This document shows positions 44,146 through 53,384 of a stretch of 64,000 nt of DNA, in pieces. A model generated the notes under the pieces. That model was not told the origin of the DNA and made no database searches. It saw only the letters and a list, made by a program, of their open reading frames with translations. The DNA is from Chryseolinea sp. H1M3-3. GTDB taxonomy: Bacteria > Bacteroidota > Bacteroidia > Cytophagales > Cyclobacteriaceae. The stretch covers positions 163,451 to 227,450 of the forward strand of contig NZ_JARKMY010000015.1 in NCBI RefSeq assembly GCF_029360725.1, given 5' to 3'. The translations under genes and the position numbers were made by a program. The stretch's first letter is position 1. Each line of letters begins with the position of its first letter.

Positions 44146-45474
44146 ATGAAAAATCTTACGTTAAATAAAGAGCATATCGTGGTGATCGGTGGTGGTTTTG
44201 CTGGCTTGAACTTTATTCAACATATGTCGGCAACCGAACGCTACCACATCACGCTTGTAGATAAAAATAATTACAACTACTTCACACCCTTGGTTTACCA
44301 GGTCGCTACCGGATTTCTTGAGCCATCAAGTATCAGCTACCCGTTTAGAAAGTTGTTTCAGGGGAGAAACGTTTCGTTCCACATGGCTGCTGTAACCCGA
44401 GTGGAAACCGATGCCAACCTCGTTCATCTCAGCGACGGAACCTGTCTCCATTACGATTTCCTGGTGTTCGCTGCAGGCACACAAGCGAATTTTTTTGGAA
44501 ACGAAAGCGTCCGCAGAAATGCGCTTGTCTTGAAGGGAGTTGACGATGCATTGGTTATGCGCAATTCGTTGATCCGTATTTTTGAAAAAGCTTCTGTTGA
44601 AGCAGATCCCCTTGAGAAACAAAAGCTGCTAACGATCGTCATTGCAGGCGGAGGACCTACAGGCGTGGAAATCGCTGGTATGCTGGCAGAATTAAAGAAG
44701 CATATCCTTCATAAGGAATATCCGGAAATCAGCGTCGACCAGATCAGGTTGTACATTATAGATGGTGCTCCATCTTTACTCGCACCCATGAGCGAACGAA
44801 CCCACGACGAAGCCAAGCAGATTCTTGCTTCCCTGGGAATAAAGGTATTATTGAACACAATGGTAACCCGATATGAGAATGATGAGGTAACCTTGTCCAA
44901 CGGGGAGGCTATTATTACAAAAACATTGATCTGGGCAGCAGGCGTTACCGCCACTACATTTCACGGAATTAAAAAATCCAGTCTTGAAAAAGGAAATAGA
45001 ATGATTACCGACGCATACCATCGTGTAAAAGAATATCATAACGTTTTCGCGATTGGCGACATTAGTATCCAGATGCATGAAACAGATTATCCGCATGGCC
45101 ATCCGCAGCTGGCACCGCCCGCCGTTCAGCAGGGGAAATCTCTTGCTAAGAATTTTGTCCGGCTCGCAAAAGGCAAAGCACCTGTCTCATTTAAATACTT
45201 CGATCGCGGAGAAATGGCGATAATCGGACGTGAGCACGCACTGGTTGATCTCTTCAAACATAAAATCCATTTTGGTGGAATCCTTGGGCTGTTGAGTTGG
45301 TTGTTTATTCACGTAATCTCATTGGTAAACTACAACAACATTATCAAAACACTTTATACATGGGCAGTTGCTTACATCACCCACGACCAGCCACTGAGGA
45401 TGATCTTTCGAACATCACTACCCAAACCCACTGACCCTCACGCGGAATCGGTTGATGTAGATGAGGCAGCGTAG
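44146..45474 (+). CDS. ndh: Type II NADH dehydrogenase (NDH-2)
   Basis: A 442-residue FAD-dependent NADH:quinone oxidoreductase at the inner membrane. The FAD-binding site is VVIGGGFAGLNFIQ near residue 11, the NAD site is IVIAGGGPTGVEIAGMLAE near 165, and VFAIGDI closes the FAD site at about 305. GKAPVSFKYFDRGEMAIIGR and the C-terminal hydrophobic helix (GILGLLSWLFIHVISLVNY) are typical of NDH-2. It is complete and preceded by the hairpin that ends the CMD transcript. Confidence 0.93.
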   Translation: MKNLTLNKEHIVVIGGGFAGLNFIQHMSATERYHITLVDKNNYNYFTPLVYQVATGFLEPSSISYPFRKLFQGRNVSFHMAAVTRVETDANLVHLSDGTCLHYDFLVFAAGTQANFFGNESVRRNALVLKGVDDALVMRNSLIRIFEKASVEADPLEKQKLLTIVIAGGGPTGVEIAGMLAELKKHILHKEYPEISVDQIRLYIIDGAPSLLAPMSERTHDEAKQILASLGIKVLLNTMVTRYENDEVTLSNGEAIITKTLIWAAGVTATTFHGIKKSSLEKGNRMITDAYHRVKEYHNVFAIGDISIQMHETDYPHGHPQLAPPAVQQGKSLAKNFVRLAKGKAPVSFKYFDRGEMAIIGREHALVDLFKHKIHFGGILGLLSWLFIHVISLVNYNNIIKTLYTWAVAYITHDQPLRMIFRTSLPKPTDPHAESVDVDEAA

Positions 45475-45494
45475 TTGTAGAATGTAGCAAATAC

Positions 45495-45620
45495 ACCGTT
45501 AGTCAACGCAGCGACTGGCGCAAGCGTTGTGTGTCGGCTAGCCGTAGGTCTCACGCGTGCATACTATGTTTTCAGTCTTCCGACTGCATTGCTTAAAATC
45601 AACATCACCTCCATTAAATT
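45495..45620 (+). repeat. Dispersed REP-like palindrome, copy D
   Basis: CAACGC...GCGTTG hairpin (45502-45530) followed by the shared GTGTGTCGGCT and CTCACGCGTGC blocks. Its right end (ATTGCTTAAAATCAACATCACCTCC) resembles the sequence just downstream of the intact RAYT gene at 53.36 kb, which suggests a common ancestor. Confidence 0.6.
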
Positions 45621-45763
45621 TCCCGATAGTTTTGCATCGTTGCCTTCACTGCTGTAAAGATAATCTTCCGGATGTCTTACAATACTTGCACAGGAACTTC
45701 CAGCCGATCACTTGAGATTTCGATGCTGATATAACCAAAAACGCTGCATTCGAATCTACCAGC

Positions 45764-46342
45764 TTATCGGTGCATGGCTTGCCTGCCTACGATGTGCTTT
45801 TGAAGATGCTGTTTTAGACGTTTTACAGCACCGTCAGGATCGGGTTTTGCTACCACATCATATTCCGAAAAACTGACAAGCTGTTGCAGCCCAACATATT
45901 GCTGGGTGAGATGGAAGCTCACTAGTAAATCATCCGGAGTACGCTCTCCTAAAAAGCCGGATGCCAATTCAAAATCCGTTGATTTCGCGTTCCAGGTGGA
46001 AGACAAAAAATAAGTTTTACCAGTTAGCAAGCCTCCGCGGCCGTATTGTGAGGAAGGGCCGAAAAATATTCCATATTTATAAACTACATCGATATACCGT
46101 TTAAAACTTGAAGGCAACGAGAACCAGAATATGGGCGTCTGAAAAATAATGAGATCAGCCTTGTGAAACTTTTGTTGTTCTATGGCGACATCGTATCCGT
46201 CTTGTAAAACGGTGGTTAGTACAGTATGTGAAAGCTTGAGTTCCTGCTGAAGTGTTTCAAACAGAAGTGTATTAAGCCGGCCGGAAGCGGCAGGTCTATG
46301 AATTTCGGCACCGTTGATAATTAATGCAGTTTTTTCTGTCAT
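45764..46342 (-). CDS. NAD(P)H-dependent quinone oxidoreductase, MdaB-like flavodoxin fold
   Basis: A 192-residue flavoprotein: ALIINGAEIHRPAASGRLNT at the FMN-phosphate site, LIIFQTPIFWFSLPSSFKRY and YGRGGLLTGKTYFLSSTWNA around the flavin, the pattern of the MdaB/modulator-of-drug-activity group. It likely reduces quinones in a two-electron step. It is divergent from an HxlR-type regulator gene that has a dyad in its promoter, a very common pair. Confidence 0.88.
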   Translation of the reverse strand: MTEKTALIINGAEIHRPAASGRLNTLLFETLQQELKLSHTVLTTVLQDGYDVAIEQQKFHKADLIIFQTPIFWFSLPSSFKRYIDVVYKYGIFFGPSSQYGRGGLLTGKTYFLSSTWNAKSTDFELASGFLGERTPDDLLVSFHLTQQYVGLQQLVSFSEYDVVAKPDPDGAVKRLKQHLQKHIVGRQAMHR

Positions 46343-46430
46343 GGTCTTCTACTTGTTCAGTGGTTTTGTTTGTGGGGGCGGGAAAAATCAATTACGCTCC
46401 CAACTATTGGTAAAGTTGGAGGCGATACTT

Positions 46431-46444
46431 TACTTTTGAAAGTA
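46431..46444 (+). promoter_or_regulatory. HxlR promoter (TACTTTTG) inside dyad TACTTT-TG-AAAGTA
   Basis: The -7 box TACTTTTG (46431-46438) is part of a perfect 14-bp dyad and has a TTG 21 bp upstream. It sits between the divergent mdaB-like and hxlR-type genes, a natural operator for the regulator. Confidence 0.6.
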
Positions 46445-46494
46445 GTTACACCAATGTAAACTAATGACTCGAAGTAAAGCGTTGCTGATAATCA

Positions 46495-46887
46495 ATGGCT
46501 ATGGAAGAAAAAAAAACAAAAAAAATTAATGTGAATGAGTGCCCGGTTCAAAGAGCCCTTGAAATAGTGGGCGGGAAATGGGCATTTACTATTATTTATG
46601 CGCTGACCGATGGAAAAAAGCGATTTAAGGAATTAGAACGTTCTATCGAAGGAATCAATACCCGAATGCTCGTCAAAGAGCTAAAGGTATTGGAAACACA
46701 TGGGATCATTAATCGTAAGGCGTATGCTACCGTTCCGCCGACGGTTGAGTACTCGCTAACCGAAAAGGGGGCTGACTTCCATCCTGTGTTAAATAATATC
46801 AGAACGTGGGCCGCTAAATATATTGAGTCGTATAACTGCGACGCACCTACTGCAATCAAAATAACTGATGGTGAGGTTTTAAATTAA
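46495..46887 (+). CDS. HxlR-family transcriptional regulator
   Basis: A 130-residue winged-helix regulator: CPVQRALEIVGGKWAFTIIYAL with the conserved Cys (Cys16) near the N terminus used for redox or electrophile sensing, KRFKELERSIEGINTRMLVKEL and PPTVEYSLTEKG. It probably controls the divergent quinone-reductase gene via the dyad in the shared intergenic region. Confidence 0.92.
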   Translation: MAMEEKKTKKINVNECPVQRALEIVGGKWAFTIIYALTDGKKRFKELERSIEGINTRMLVKELKVLETHGIINRKAYATVPPTVEYSLTEKGADFHPVLNNIRTWAAKYIESYNCDAPTAIKITDGEVLN

Positions 46888-47500
46888 TCCCTGTTGTCTC
46901 CAGCCAGTTACTATTGGTGTAGCGATCGGGATCGATTGCGTGTATTGTTAGGGTTACTTCTTACAGCGCTTTCAAAGAGCCAAAGAAATAATTCCTTTCT
47001 GTTTTCCTGATCATTGTTGCGAATGGCTTCTGCTAATTTTGTCGATCCGCTAAAGCGAGACTAATATTTTTTTAATGTCTCGGATGACAGCTTCCAATTT
47101 TGCTTGCCATGCCTGGCAACGATCATGTGCATGTGGTCGGCTCATCATACAGTCTGCATATATTCCAGTCCTTTGTTTTTTTTGAAGCGAATGCTTTCCA
47201 GAAAAATATCTCGATATACCGGTCGAATAAAAACACGTGTCACGCTTTAGCGGATCGAGCGAATGGATCGTAGTGAATGTTACAAAGTGGACAGCTTCCT
47301 GACCACGGATTTTTAAATATGCTGCTCATAGGAATAAAGGCTAACGTTATGAGCAAAATATATTGATAACCTCGTTAGTTTGAAAACTGAAAACATGATG
47401 GGTCCAAGACTCTCCACCCATAAAGCCATGGCTCAAGTTTTGAAACAGCACGCTGTAGTTTGGTCGAGGAAGACTGGGACTAGAACGGGTCGGACCGTTC
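46888..47500 (-). repeat. Dispersed RAYT/REP element, copy E (most complete fossil)
   Basis: On the minus strand a broken RAYT gene runs from 47329 to about 47040. Its pieces, in three frames, read MSSIFK, QEAVHFVTFTT, RPVYRDIFLESIRFKKNKGL, EYMQTV, DHMHMIVARHGKQN (the HxH motif of Y1 transposases) and LEAVIRDIKK. The shared leader occupies 47330-47500. Frameshifts and stops rule out a functional protein. The stretch 46888-47040 shows no gene. Confidence 0.72.
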
Positions 47501-47592
47501 AATAAAGGGCAATTAGTTCAGACACATCACATTATTTCGTTAAACTAGTTGCTGGCTTTATTGAACAGCGACCTCTCATCTCGACTGACTGC

Positions 47593-48105
47593 CTATGTAG
47601 CTCCGATTTCCATAAGATAGTCGAGTACAGGTTTTGCATTTTCCTTCCCCTGGCGAGCATGATGAAGAAGCATTATTCCATGAGGGCCTTTGGAATATTT
47701 AAGCTGCGGAAACGCTTCAAGTGTCGACTTCACGATGTCCAGCTTACCTAGCATAGCAGCCACAAATACGTCCATCCTTGCTCCCTTCGACAATAAAAAT
47801 TCAGCGATATCTACCCGGCCCATGTGCCCTGCACCGGCAATTGCAGTTTCAAAGTCACCAAGCCCCCAATCCCAGGCAACGTTCAACAAGTTGGGTTCCT
47901 TTTCCAACAGCATTTTGACGCTGTCTAAGTCCTTGTGCGCTTTGGCAACGAACTCCTTCACAAGCTCAGGGTTCAGAGGTTCTTTGTGCTGCAGCAGATT
48001 AGTCGGGTTTGCAGAACCACCAACCGCAGGGAACGACATGTACGATCCCGCTAGCAGAATGCCTGCTTTTAAAAAGCCTCTGCGTTTTTTAGTGTTTGAA
48101 ATCAT
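47593..48105 (-). CDS. Exported ankyrin-repeat protein
   Basis: A 170-residue protein with a Tat- or Sec-like leader (KKRRGFLKAGILLAGSYMSF) and two or three ankyrin-type repeats (LGDFETAIAGAGHMGRVDIAEFLL split over 95-125, AAMLGKLDIVKSTLEAFPQL). A protein-interaction role outside the cytoplasm is likely. It is divergent from the AraC-type gene that starts 117 bp away. Confidence 0.82.
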   Translation of the reverse strand: MISNTKKRRGFLKAGILLAGSYMSFPAVGGSANPTNLLQHKEPLNPELVKEFVAKAHKDLDSVKMLLEKEPNLLNVAWDWGLGDFETAIAGAGHMGRVDIAEFLLSKGARMDVFVAAMLGKLDIVKSTLEAFPQLKYSKGPHGIMLLHHARQGKENAKPVLDYLMEIGAT

Positions 48106-48222
48106 ATTGTTTTAATTTTTTGATCAAGTTTTTTAAAACGACAAAAAAAGAGCTCCTGATTTGCAAATCAGTACTGCAGAATCCCGAAAAATCGTTCTAT
48201 TTAAACGCAATTATACTTAGGC

Positions 48223-49242
48223 ATGAATTACATTTTGATTGTTTGCATACTGGCCGTTGGACATAGCCTTTTTTCCGCGATCGCGCTCATGACGCTGAGC
48301 CATAAATTGTCCAATCGATTGCTGGCCCTCCTACTGGTTTTGCTCGCACTCCGGATTGGCAAGTCTGTTATACAAATGATCATCAAGCCAGAGATGAGTT
48401 ACCTAGTCAGCATCATCGGACTGACAGCTATGGCTGCTATTGGCCCGGTACTATATTTTCTTCTGCGCAGTTTGTTTGACACAAAAGCACGCGCCACGAA
48501 GTCGGATTATCTCCACCTCCTTCCAGCGTTTCTTCTACCCTTCCTGTATTTTGTATTGGATTGGAATGTCCTCAGCCTTCTGTACTATATCATCACAGGT
48601 CACGTGTTACTATATCTAGCAATTGGTTTCTGGTTCATCCTCAGTAATCGCGAAGTTTTTAAAACGGATGACCTGAAATGGAAGTGGGCAATACTTCTCC
48701 TGCTTAGTGTTAGTTTATTGTGGTGTTCTTTCGTGCTGCAAGTCACCAACTATCATCCAATTGTGTATGCAACTAATGTTATCACTGCCGCAGTTCTCTT
48801 TTACGGCATTTCCTTCTGGGCGCTGACAAGAGCCAGATTATTTCTACCGGAATCTCCGAGCAAACGTGAGAATACAAACGCCCTTGACGAACTCGGTAAA
48901 CGTGTTAAAGAAGTTCTAGAAACAGAACAGCTATACATTGATTCAAATCTCAATGTGTCACTACTCGCTACGCGACTGAAATCGCCACCATATCTTGTTT
49001 CAAAAGCGATCAATCATTATTTCAACCAAACCTTTTCCGAAGTGCTGATCAACTATCGAATCGGCAGGGCTGAGGAATTGCTGCTTTCTCCTGATAGTAA
49101 AAGCTATACGATTGAAGCTGTCGCCTTTGAGAGTGGTTTTAGTACTTTGTCTGCCTTTTATGTTGCGTTCAAAAAAATCCATAAGACTACTCCCGCACAA
49201 TTTCGTCTGAATAAGGGAAGCAGGATGAAGATTGCAAAATGA
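48223..49242 (+). CDS. Membrane-anchored AraC-family regulator
   Basis: A 339-residue protein with about seven N-terminal membrane segments (1-205), a charged linker, and a C-terminal AraC domain (SLLATRLKSPPYLVSKAINH, FESGFSTLSAFYVAFKKIHK). This 7TM plus AraC layout is common in Bacteroidota and suggests control of DNA binding by an extracellular or membrane signal. The target is unknown. Confidence 0.9.
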   Translation: MNYILIVCILAVGHSLFSAIALMTLSHKLSNRLLALLLVLLALRIGKSVIQMIIKPEMSYLVSIIGLTAMAAIGPVLYFLLRSLFDTKARATKSDYLHLLPAFLLPFLYFVLDWNVLSLLYYIITGHVLLYLAIGFWFILSNREVFKTDDLKWKWAILLLLSVSLLWCSFVLQVTNYHPIVYATNVITAAVLFYGISFWALTRARLFLPESPSKRENTNALDELGKRVKEVLETEQLYIDSNLNVSLLATRLKSPPYLVSKAINHYFNQTFSEVLINYRIGRAEELLLSPDSKSYTIEAVAFESGFSTLSAFYVAFKKIHKTTPAQFRLNKGSRMKIAK

Positions 49243-49258
49243 AATAACATTCGACCAT

Positions 49259-49405
49259 CCTGGCGCGGGATTCCAACCGAACTGTCCCCTCATTTTTGTA
49301 AGCAATTATCCGGTACCTATCCCACTTAACTTCGTATAAGAACTTCGGATCATCGAAAGGTTCCTTGAGTAATGTACACGGCATTGGTTTGACAGCTTTG
49401 GGCAT
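49259..49405 (-). pseudogene. Fragment of ATP-dependent DNA ligase (LigD-type)
   Basis: About 49 codons that read AVKPMPCTLLKEPFDDPKFL and LYEVKWDRYRIIAY, the N-terminal part of the ligase domain of LigD-type DNA ligases. The nucleophilic Lys in EVKWD is kept, the usual Gly after it is Arg (KWDGYR to KWDRYR). There is no upstream or downstream continuation, so it is a remnant left after deletion. It converges on the AraC gene. Confidence 0.7.
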
Positions 49406-49944
49406 AGCTGCATTTTAACGGGCTCTATGCTTATGACAACCGATTTTAGAGTAAGGTGTTACGTTAATCCGTGCGCCTAGGACAGGGTACCGGCAATCAT
49501 AAGTTTTTCAAAGTCAGGCAGAAAGTTGAAATTAGCATCTGACTATAAGAAAAATAAACGACCTACGCCTACCTTCTATAAGATATACGTAATTTCCCTT
49601 ACTAAATTGTTGGCAGCAACGCACACTGGATGGCGATGGACTTCGAAGAAAAGTTTCCCGTGGCCAACACACCGACTATGAAAAGTGTTTCATAGCCAAC
49701 TCGCTATCAACGGGATTCCGCTCAAGTTAGCTTTGTTCTTTGTACTCATCGTCCAAGCGCGGAATGACGACTCGATTGGAGTGGGTAGTGCGCGCAGTTC
49801 GACTCAGCCTAAGACGAAATCAGCGCCTTTAGCGCCTTGTACGAAAGCAAAACTTTCATCACCGTTTTCTGATTTTTTATATTGCGACAGAAGAACAGTG
49901 GCCATCGTTCCTCGAAGTATACATGTAGCGGTATTAATCTTATG
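49406..49944 (+). other. Decayed intergenic DNA with a 49-nt copied fragment
   Basis: No credible gene. Bases 49835-49883 match 41387-41435 (the N-terminal coding region of the 126-residue hypothetical gene) with two differences by eye. The remainder looks like unrelated non-coding or degraded sequence. Confidence 0.55.
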
Positions 49945-50334
49945 TCAGAATATATAAGTCGGTGAAGCTACCACTAGCATGCCCGATGCATCTGCAACTC
50001 CTGGGGTATCGGAAATTAAAGTTCCTCCAGCAAAGACTTTAACCGTAACCGTTTGCCCGGCTACCCCGCCCGTTGCGCCAACCGAAAGCGCTGTGCTGGG
50101 AACCGTAGACGTGTAAGTGAGTGTCTTGTTCCAAGGCAATGCCGGTATGGTTTCATTGGCCCCTCCCCCGGTTGCATTCACATAAGTTGCACTCAAAGCG
50201 CCTGTAAAATCTCCCGTGACTTCAAATTTAATATCACGACTTTTTGCGGGAGATGAATCATCTTCACTACAGGAAACTCCTAGCCAAGAAAAAATGACGA
50301 TAGAAATGACTTTTAGGTATTTAGCTGAACTCAT
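49945..50334 (-). CDS. Small MmpS-like beta-domain lipoprotein
   Basis: A 129-residue lipoprotein (signal with VIFSWLGVSC, Cys at about 22). The mature domain, with FEVTGDFTGALSATYVN, LPWNKTLTYTSTV and TVKVFAGGTLISD, resembles the beta-sandwich of MmpS-type proteins (FEV-G...A-V-Y, LPW at the middle). That is pattern similarity only. The ATG at 50334 is used instead of a TTG at 50370. It is the last gene of a minus-strand group with the next three. Confidence 0.7.
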   Translation of the reverse strand: MSSAKYLKVISIVIFSWLGVSCSEDDSSPAKSRDIKFEVTGDFTGALSATYVNATGGGANETIPALPWNKTLTYTSTVPSTALSVGATGGVAGQTVTVKVFAGGTLISDTPGVADASGMLVVASPTYIF

Positions 50335-50415
50335 ATGGCTGGTTTGTATGTTTGAAGTGTCTCTTAACAATTATCTTTTTCGTTTTTTTTATTAGGGCTT
50401 CAATGTCCTTCGGCA

Positions 50416-50862
50416 TTAATAGAATTTTTCGTTCACAGGTCTTTCATGTTCGATACGAGGCCATTTCCATACATAACGTATAATCAGACAAAGAAGAATG
50501 ACTTCTACAACAGCACCAAACACCATGTGCATCCAAGCCTCTCCTGCCAGATTAAACAAGGTATAGGGAATAAACACCCCGGCAATAATGATATTTACCC
50601 AGCGATTTACTTTAGCCGGCAGCGCAACAGAAAGAAAAATCATCAGTGCCGGAATTGTCATTGAGGCGAGTGCTGCCAAAAGAAATCCTTGCGTAATACC
50701 AAATTCAAACACCCTACCTGCCTGAATATCTTCTACCTTACCCGGCATATATAAGTGGAAATAGTCTGCATAGATATAGAGAAACATCAAACTCGCCCAC
50801 AGTGCAGCAAGCTTCAGTTTCAAACTGACTTTGATATCTTCCAGTCCATTTTGTGTATTCAT
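50416..50862 (-). CDS. DUF6326 family membrane protein
   Basis: A 148-residue protein with four membrane segments and the conserved ALWASLMFLYIYADYFHLY and YMPGKVEDIQAG of the DUF6326 family. Function unknown. It lies 10 bp downstream of the 208-residue barrel-like gene, so the two are co-transcribed. Confidence 0.83.
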   Translation of the reverse strand: MNTQNGLEDIKVSLKLKLAALWASLMFLYIYADYFHLYMPGKVEDIQAGRVFEFGITQGFLLAALASMTIPALMIFLSVALPAKVNRWVNIIIAGVFIPYTLFNLAGEAWMHMVFGAVVEVILLCLIIRYVWKWPRIEHERPVNEKFY

Positions 50863-50872
50863 AAACTACCAG

Positions 50873-51499
50873 CTAAAAATTATACCCAAAATGAAGCCCG
50901 GGTTCATACCCAAAGTATGAAGGCCATTTACTTTCCTTTAGTTTAAAAGATTCTGGTGTGTTAGTTTTTATAGGCCAATGCGTTAATCCAATAGATGGTT
51001 CAAAAAAGAAACGGTTTTTAAAAAATTTTAACTGGTAGCCCAAACGGTAGGTCATAAATAATGTGTATCCATTGGCAATCTTTTTATTATCCTCATCTAT
51101 ATATTTTTGTAAAGCATGCATTGTATGAACACCTGTATATAAGCCTTTCCACCAAAAACGATTGTATGCTAATCCGATTACATTTTGGCGGACATATCCT
51201 GGATAGTTTTCTCCCGGTGCATCAAATGATTTTCCCCAGGGGATACCTAATGGCCAGGCAAACCGAGATCTTTTTAATTCTAAGAAAACAACATTTTTAG
51301 GTGTTATCCAATATCCAACATTTAATTGTATAAACTTAGGTGGATTTGGGTCGTCAGGAACAAGATTTCCTAACATCAAGAATGTACTCCCAATAAAATA
51401 CCTTTTATAAGTACTGTTTTGTTTGGCATCTTGTGCATTCACCTGTAAACTGCTTGCCAACACCAAGGCAAGTCCAATCCATAAAATTTTCTTTTGCAT
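50873..51499 (-). CDS. Predicted outer-membrane beta-barrel protein
   Basis: A 208-residue protein with signal peptide MQKKILWIGLALVLASSLQVNA and alternating aromatic/hydrophobic strands (FIQLNVGYWI, GLAYNRFWWKGLY, GYTLFMTYRLGYQL), ending in a C-terminal Phe (GLHFGYNF) as in outer-membrane proteins. No family recognised. It is in a minus-strand group after a Crp/Fnr regulator. Confidence 0.72.
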   Translation of the reverse strand: MQKKILWIGLALVLASSLQVNAQDAKQNSTYKRYFIGSTFLMLGNLVPDDPNPPKFIQLNVGYWITPKNVVFLELKRSRFAWPLGIPWGKSFDAPGENYPGYVRQNVIGLAYNRFWWKGLYTGVHTMHALQKYIDEDNKKIANGYTLFMTYRLGYQLKFFKNRFFFEPSIGLTHWPIKTNTPESFKLKESKWPSYFGYEPGLHFGYNF

Positions 51500-51580
51500 G
51501 TTTTTTTATTGTCCAACGATATTGCAAAAGTAGATTGGCGAGATGCCATAACGCGTTCACTTAAGTTAAGAAATGAACCC

Positions 51581-52162
51581 CTACCCTTTGTTTTTCTCCA
51601 TAATCCTTGCTCTTAACCTGCTTAATGATTGGGGTTTCATACCAAGATAACTTGCTAACTGGTGTTGCGGAACACGTTGAATAAGGTCTGGTCGTGATTT
51701 CACTAAATTCAGATATCGTTGTTCAGGGGAAGAAGTTTTAAACTCGTCAAAGTCTATTCGTTGTTTCGCTAAAAGTTCTTCAGCTAATATTCTACACATC
51801 AATTCAAACTTTGGAAATTTACTGTTTATCTCTACTTCCATATCAGAATTTGAAACTGTAAGAATACAGTCTTCAACACAACTTATATAATATTCAGACG
51901 GCGTTTTGTTTATTACACACGGGGGTGTCAACACTTCCATTTCCGTGTAGAATCCAGTAGTTTTTTCTTCACTATCGACAACATAATACGTCCGAATACA
52001 GCCTTTCAGAACAAAGTAGCTGTCTTTTGATTTTTGTCCTTCTTTGAGTAGAATCGTTCCTTTCTTTACCGAGCGAAATAGGTCCAACGAAACGATTGCG
52101 TTCTTCTCATCTTCTGTCAGGGAAATGTATTTTGATATAAAGTCAAATAGTATATTTTCCAT
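51581..52162 (-). CDS. Crp/Fnr-family transcriptional regulator
   Basis: A 193-residue regulator with an N-terminal cyclic-nucleotide-binding fold (GTILLKEGQKSKDSYFVLKG) and a short C-terminal helix-turn-helix (QLASYLGMKPQSLSRLRARI). It lacks Cys clusters for an Fe-S centre, so it is of the Bacteroidota Crp-like kind. The ATG at 52162 is chosen over a TTG at 52204. It probably controls the barrel/DUF6326 genes just downstream (gap 81 bp). Confidence 0.9.
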   Translation of the reverse strand: MENILFDFISKYISLTEDEKNAIVSLDLFRSVKKGTILLKEGQKSKDSYFVLKGCIRTYYVVDSEEKTTGFYTEMEVLTPPCVINKTPSEYYISCVEDCILTVSNSDMEVEINSKFPKFELMCRILAEELLAKQRIDFDEFKTSSPEQRYLNLVKSRPDLIQRVPQHQLASYLGMKPQSLSRLRARIMEKNKG

Positions 52163-52686
52163 TGGTTTATTGTTGTTACTGTCGTTTGTTACACTTGACA
52201 CCAACGCCAGTAAATATACCGTTGCAATTTACCTTTTAAAATTAACTAACAAATGGCGATGGCGCATATACAATGTGCGCCAAGCATGGCGCTGGTATAC
52301 CAGATATCCATCTAGCGCAAGCCTTCCGCGGTTTCAACAACGGATTGACTCGCAAGTGTTGTGTTTTGGCTTTGTGGGTGGCTCACTCGTGCCTACTATG
52401 ACGTTGAAAATAATTTACATTTTAAATTGAACATTTTACATTGGATATTTTTCAAACCGCAAAATGTAAAACGCTAACCCGATAGCTATTGGGTGTAAAA
52501 GTTTTGCCCCTCTGATCAACAACGTCAATTCGATCCTTTACAAAGATTCAGTGTATAACATTATGCTATCCAAGCAATTTTTACATTTCTTTTACATTTC
52601 ATTTACATTTTTTAACAATTCATTTACTAAAGCCAGCACAATGACTTGTAGTTTTGTCGGAGTTGATAATTAAACCTTCAAGACAT
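52163..52686 (+). repeat. Intergenic region with REP-like palindrome, copy F
   Basis: Bases 52315-52400 hold the REP-like block: CGCAAGCC outer arm, CAACAACG and a GTGTTGTG inner arm, and the GGGTGGCTCACTCGTGC block seen at 40.98 kb. The second half of the stretch is AT-rich, with several ACATTT repeats (52425-52615) and no gene. Confidence 0.55.
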
Positions 52687-53235
52687 ATGAAAAAAATCAT
52701 TTATGTGCTGATCTTACTGATGGTTGTAGTAAGCGGACTAGTATTTGCTAATCGGGAAATTAAAAATGAAACTTCTAAAAAGTCAATCCAAAAGCCCCTC
52801 TCCGCTGCTGAAAGAAAAGCTGCATTGAAAAAATGGGAGGCCACCCCTGATGGTATAATGTACAAAAACTGGGAAGCGTCTCCTGCAGGTAAAAAAGTCT
52901 TCGCCAGTGAAGCTAAAATAAGGAAGTCCATTAGGAATTATACCAACATGGAGGGAGTTGTAACTTCTCTTTCTCTTCCGCCAGGCTCAAGATTAGGTTT
53001 CGGAGTGATGGTCAGGATCAATGGTGAAGATTATATACTTAGTTTTGGGCCCGAAAAGTCTGACGACAATGAATTTCAGCAATTACATAATCTAAAAGTC
53101 AACGACAAAATAATTATAAAAAGCCATAGCGTATCGCACGCGCCCAAGTACTCATATCCAATTGTATCGGGCGACTATGTAGAACACGATGGTAAAATAA
53201 TTTATAAACGTGCACCTCGCAAAGGTGGTTGCTAG
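52687..53235 (+). CDS. Exported hypothetical protein
   Basis: A 182-residue protein with a signal peptide (MKKIIYVLILLMVVVSGLVFA), a Lys-rich helical segment with internal repetition (KKWEATPDGIMYKNWEASPAG) and a small beta domain (EGVVTSLSLPPGSRLGFGVM, YPIVSGDYVEHDGKIIY). It ends in Cys. No family recognised. It converges on the RAYT-like gene; a strong hairpin lies between them. Confidence 0.68.
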   Translation: MKKIIYVLILLMVVVSGLVFANREIKNETSKKSIQKPLSAAERKAALKKWEATPDGIMYKNWEASPAGKKVFASEAKIRKSIRNYTNMEGVVTSLSLPPGSRLGFGVMVRINGEDYILSFGPEKSDDNEFQQLHNLKVNDKIIIKSHSVSHAPKYSYPIVSGDYVEHDGKIIYKRAPRKGGC

Positions 53236-53285
53236 TAAATAAATTATGAGATGCGTCGTGTATTGTTAGGATTACTTACACCCCA

Positions 53286-53313
53286 TCAGAGTCACCGGCT
53301 TCCGGGACTCTGA
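53286..53313 (+). terminator. Strong hairpin between convergent genes
   Basis: TCAGAGTC-A-CCGG-CTT-CCGG-GACTCTGA: twelve base pairs with one bulge. No T tract follows directly. It may be a bidirectional terminator or a REP-type hairpin linked to the neighbouring RAYT gene. Confidence 0.5.
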
Positions 53314-53384
53314 GAATCGGGTATAAAATAATTCACGAACGGATATTTCACTGACGTGCATTAAAATCAGCATCACCTCCGTCA

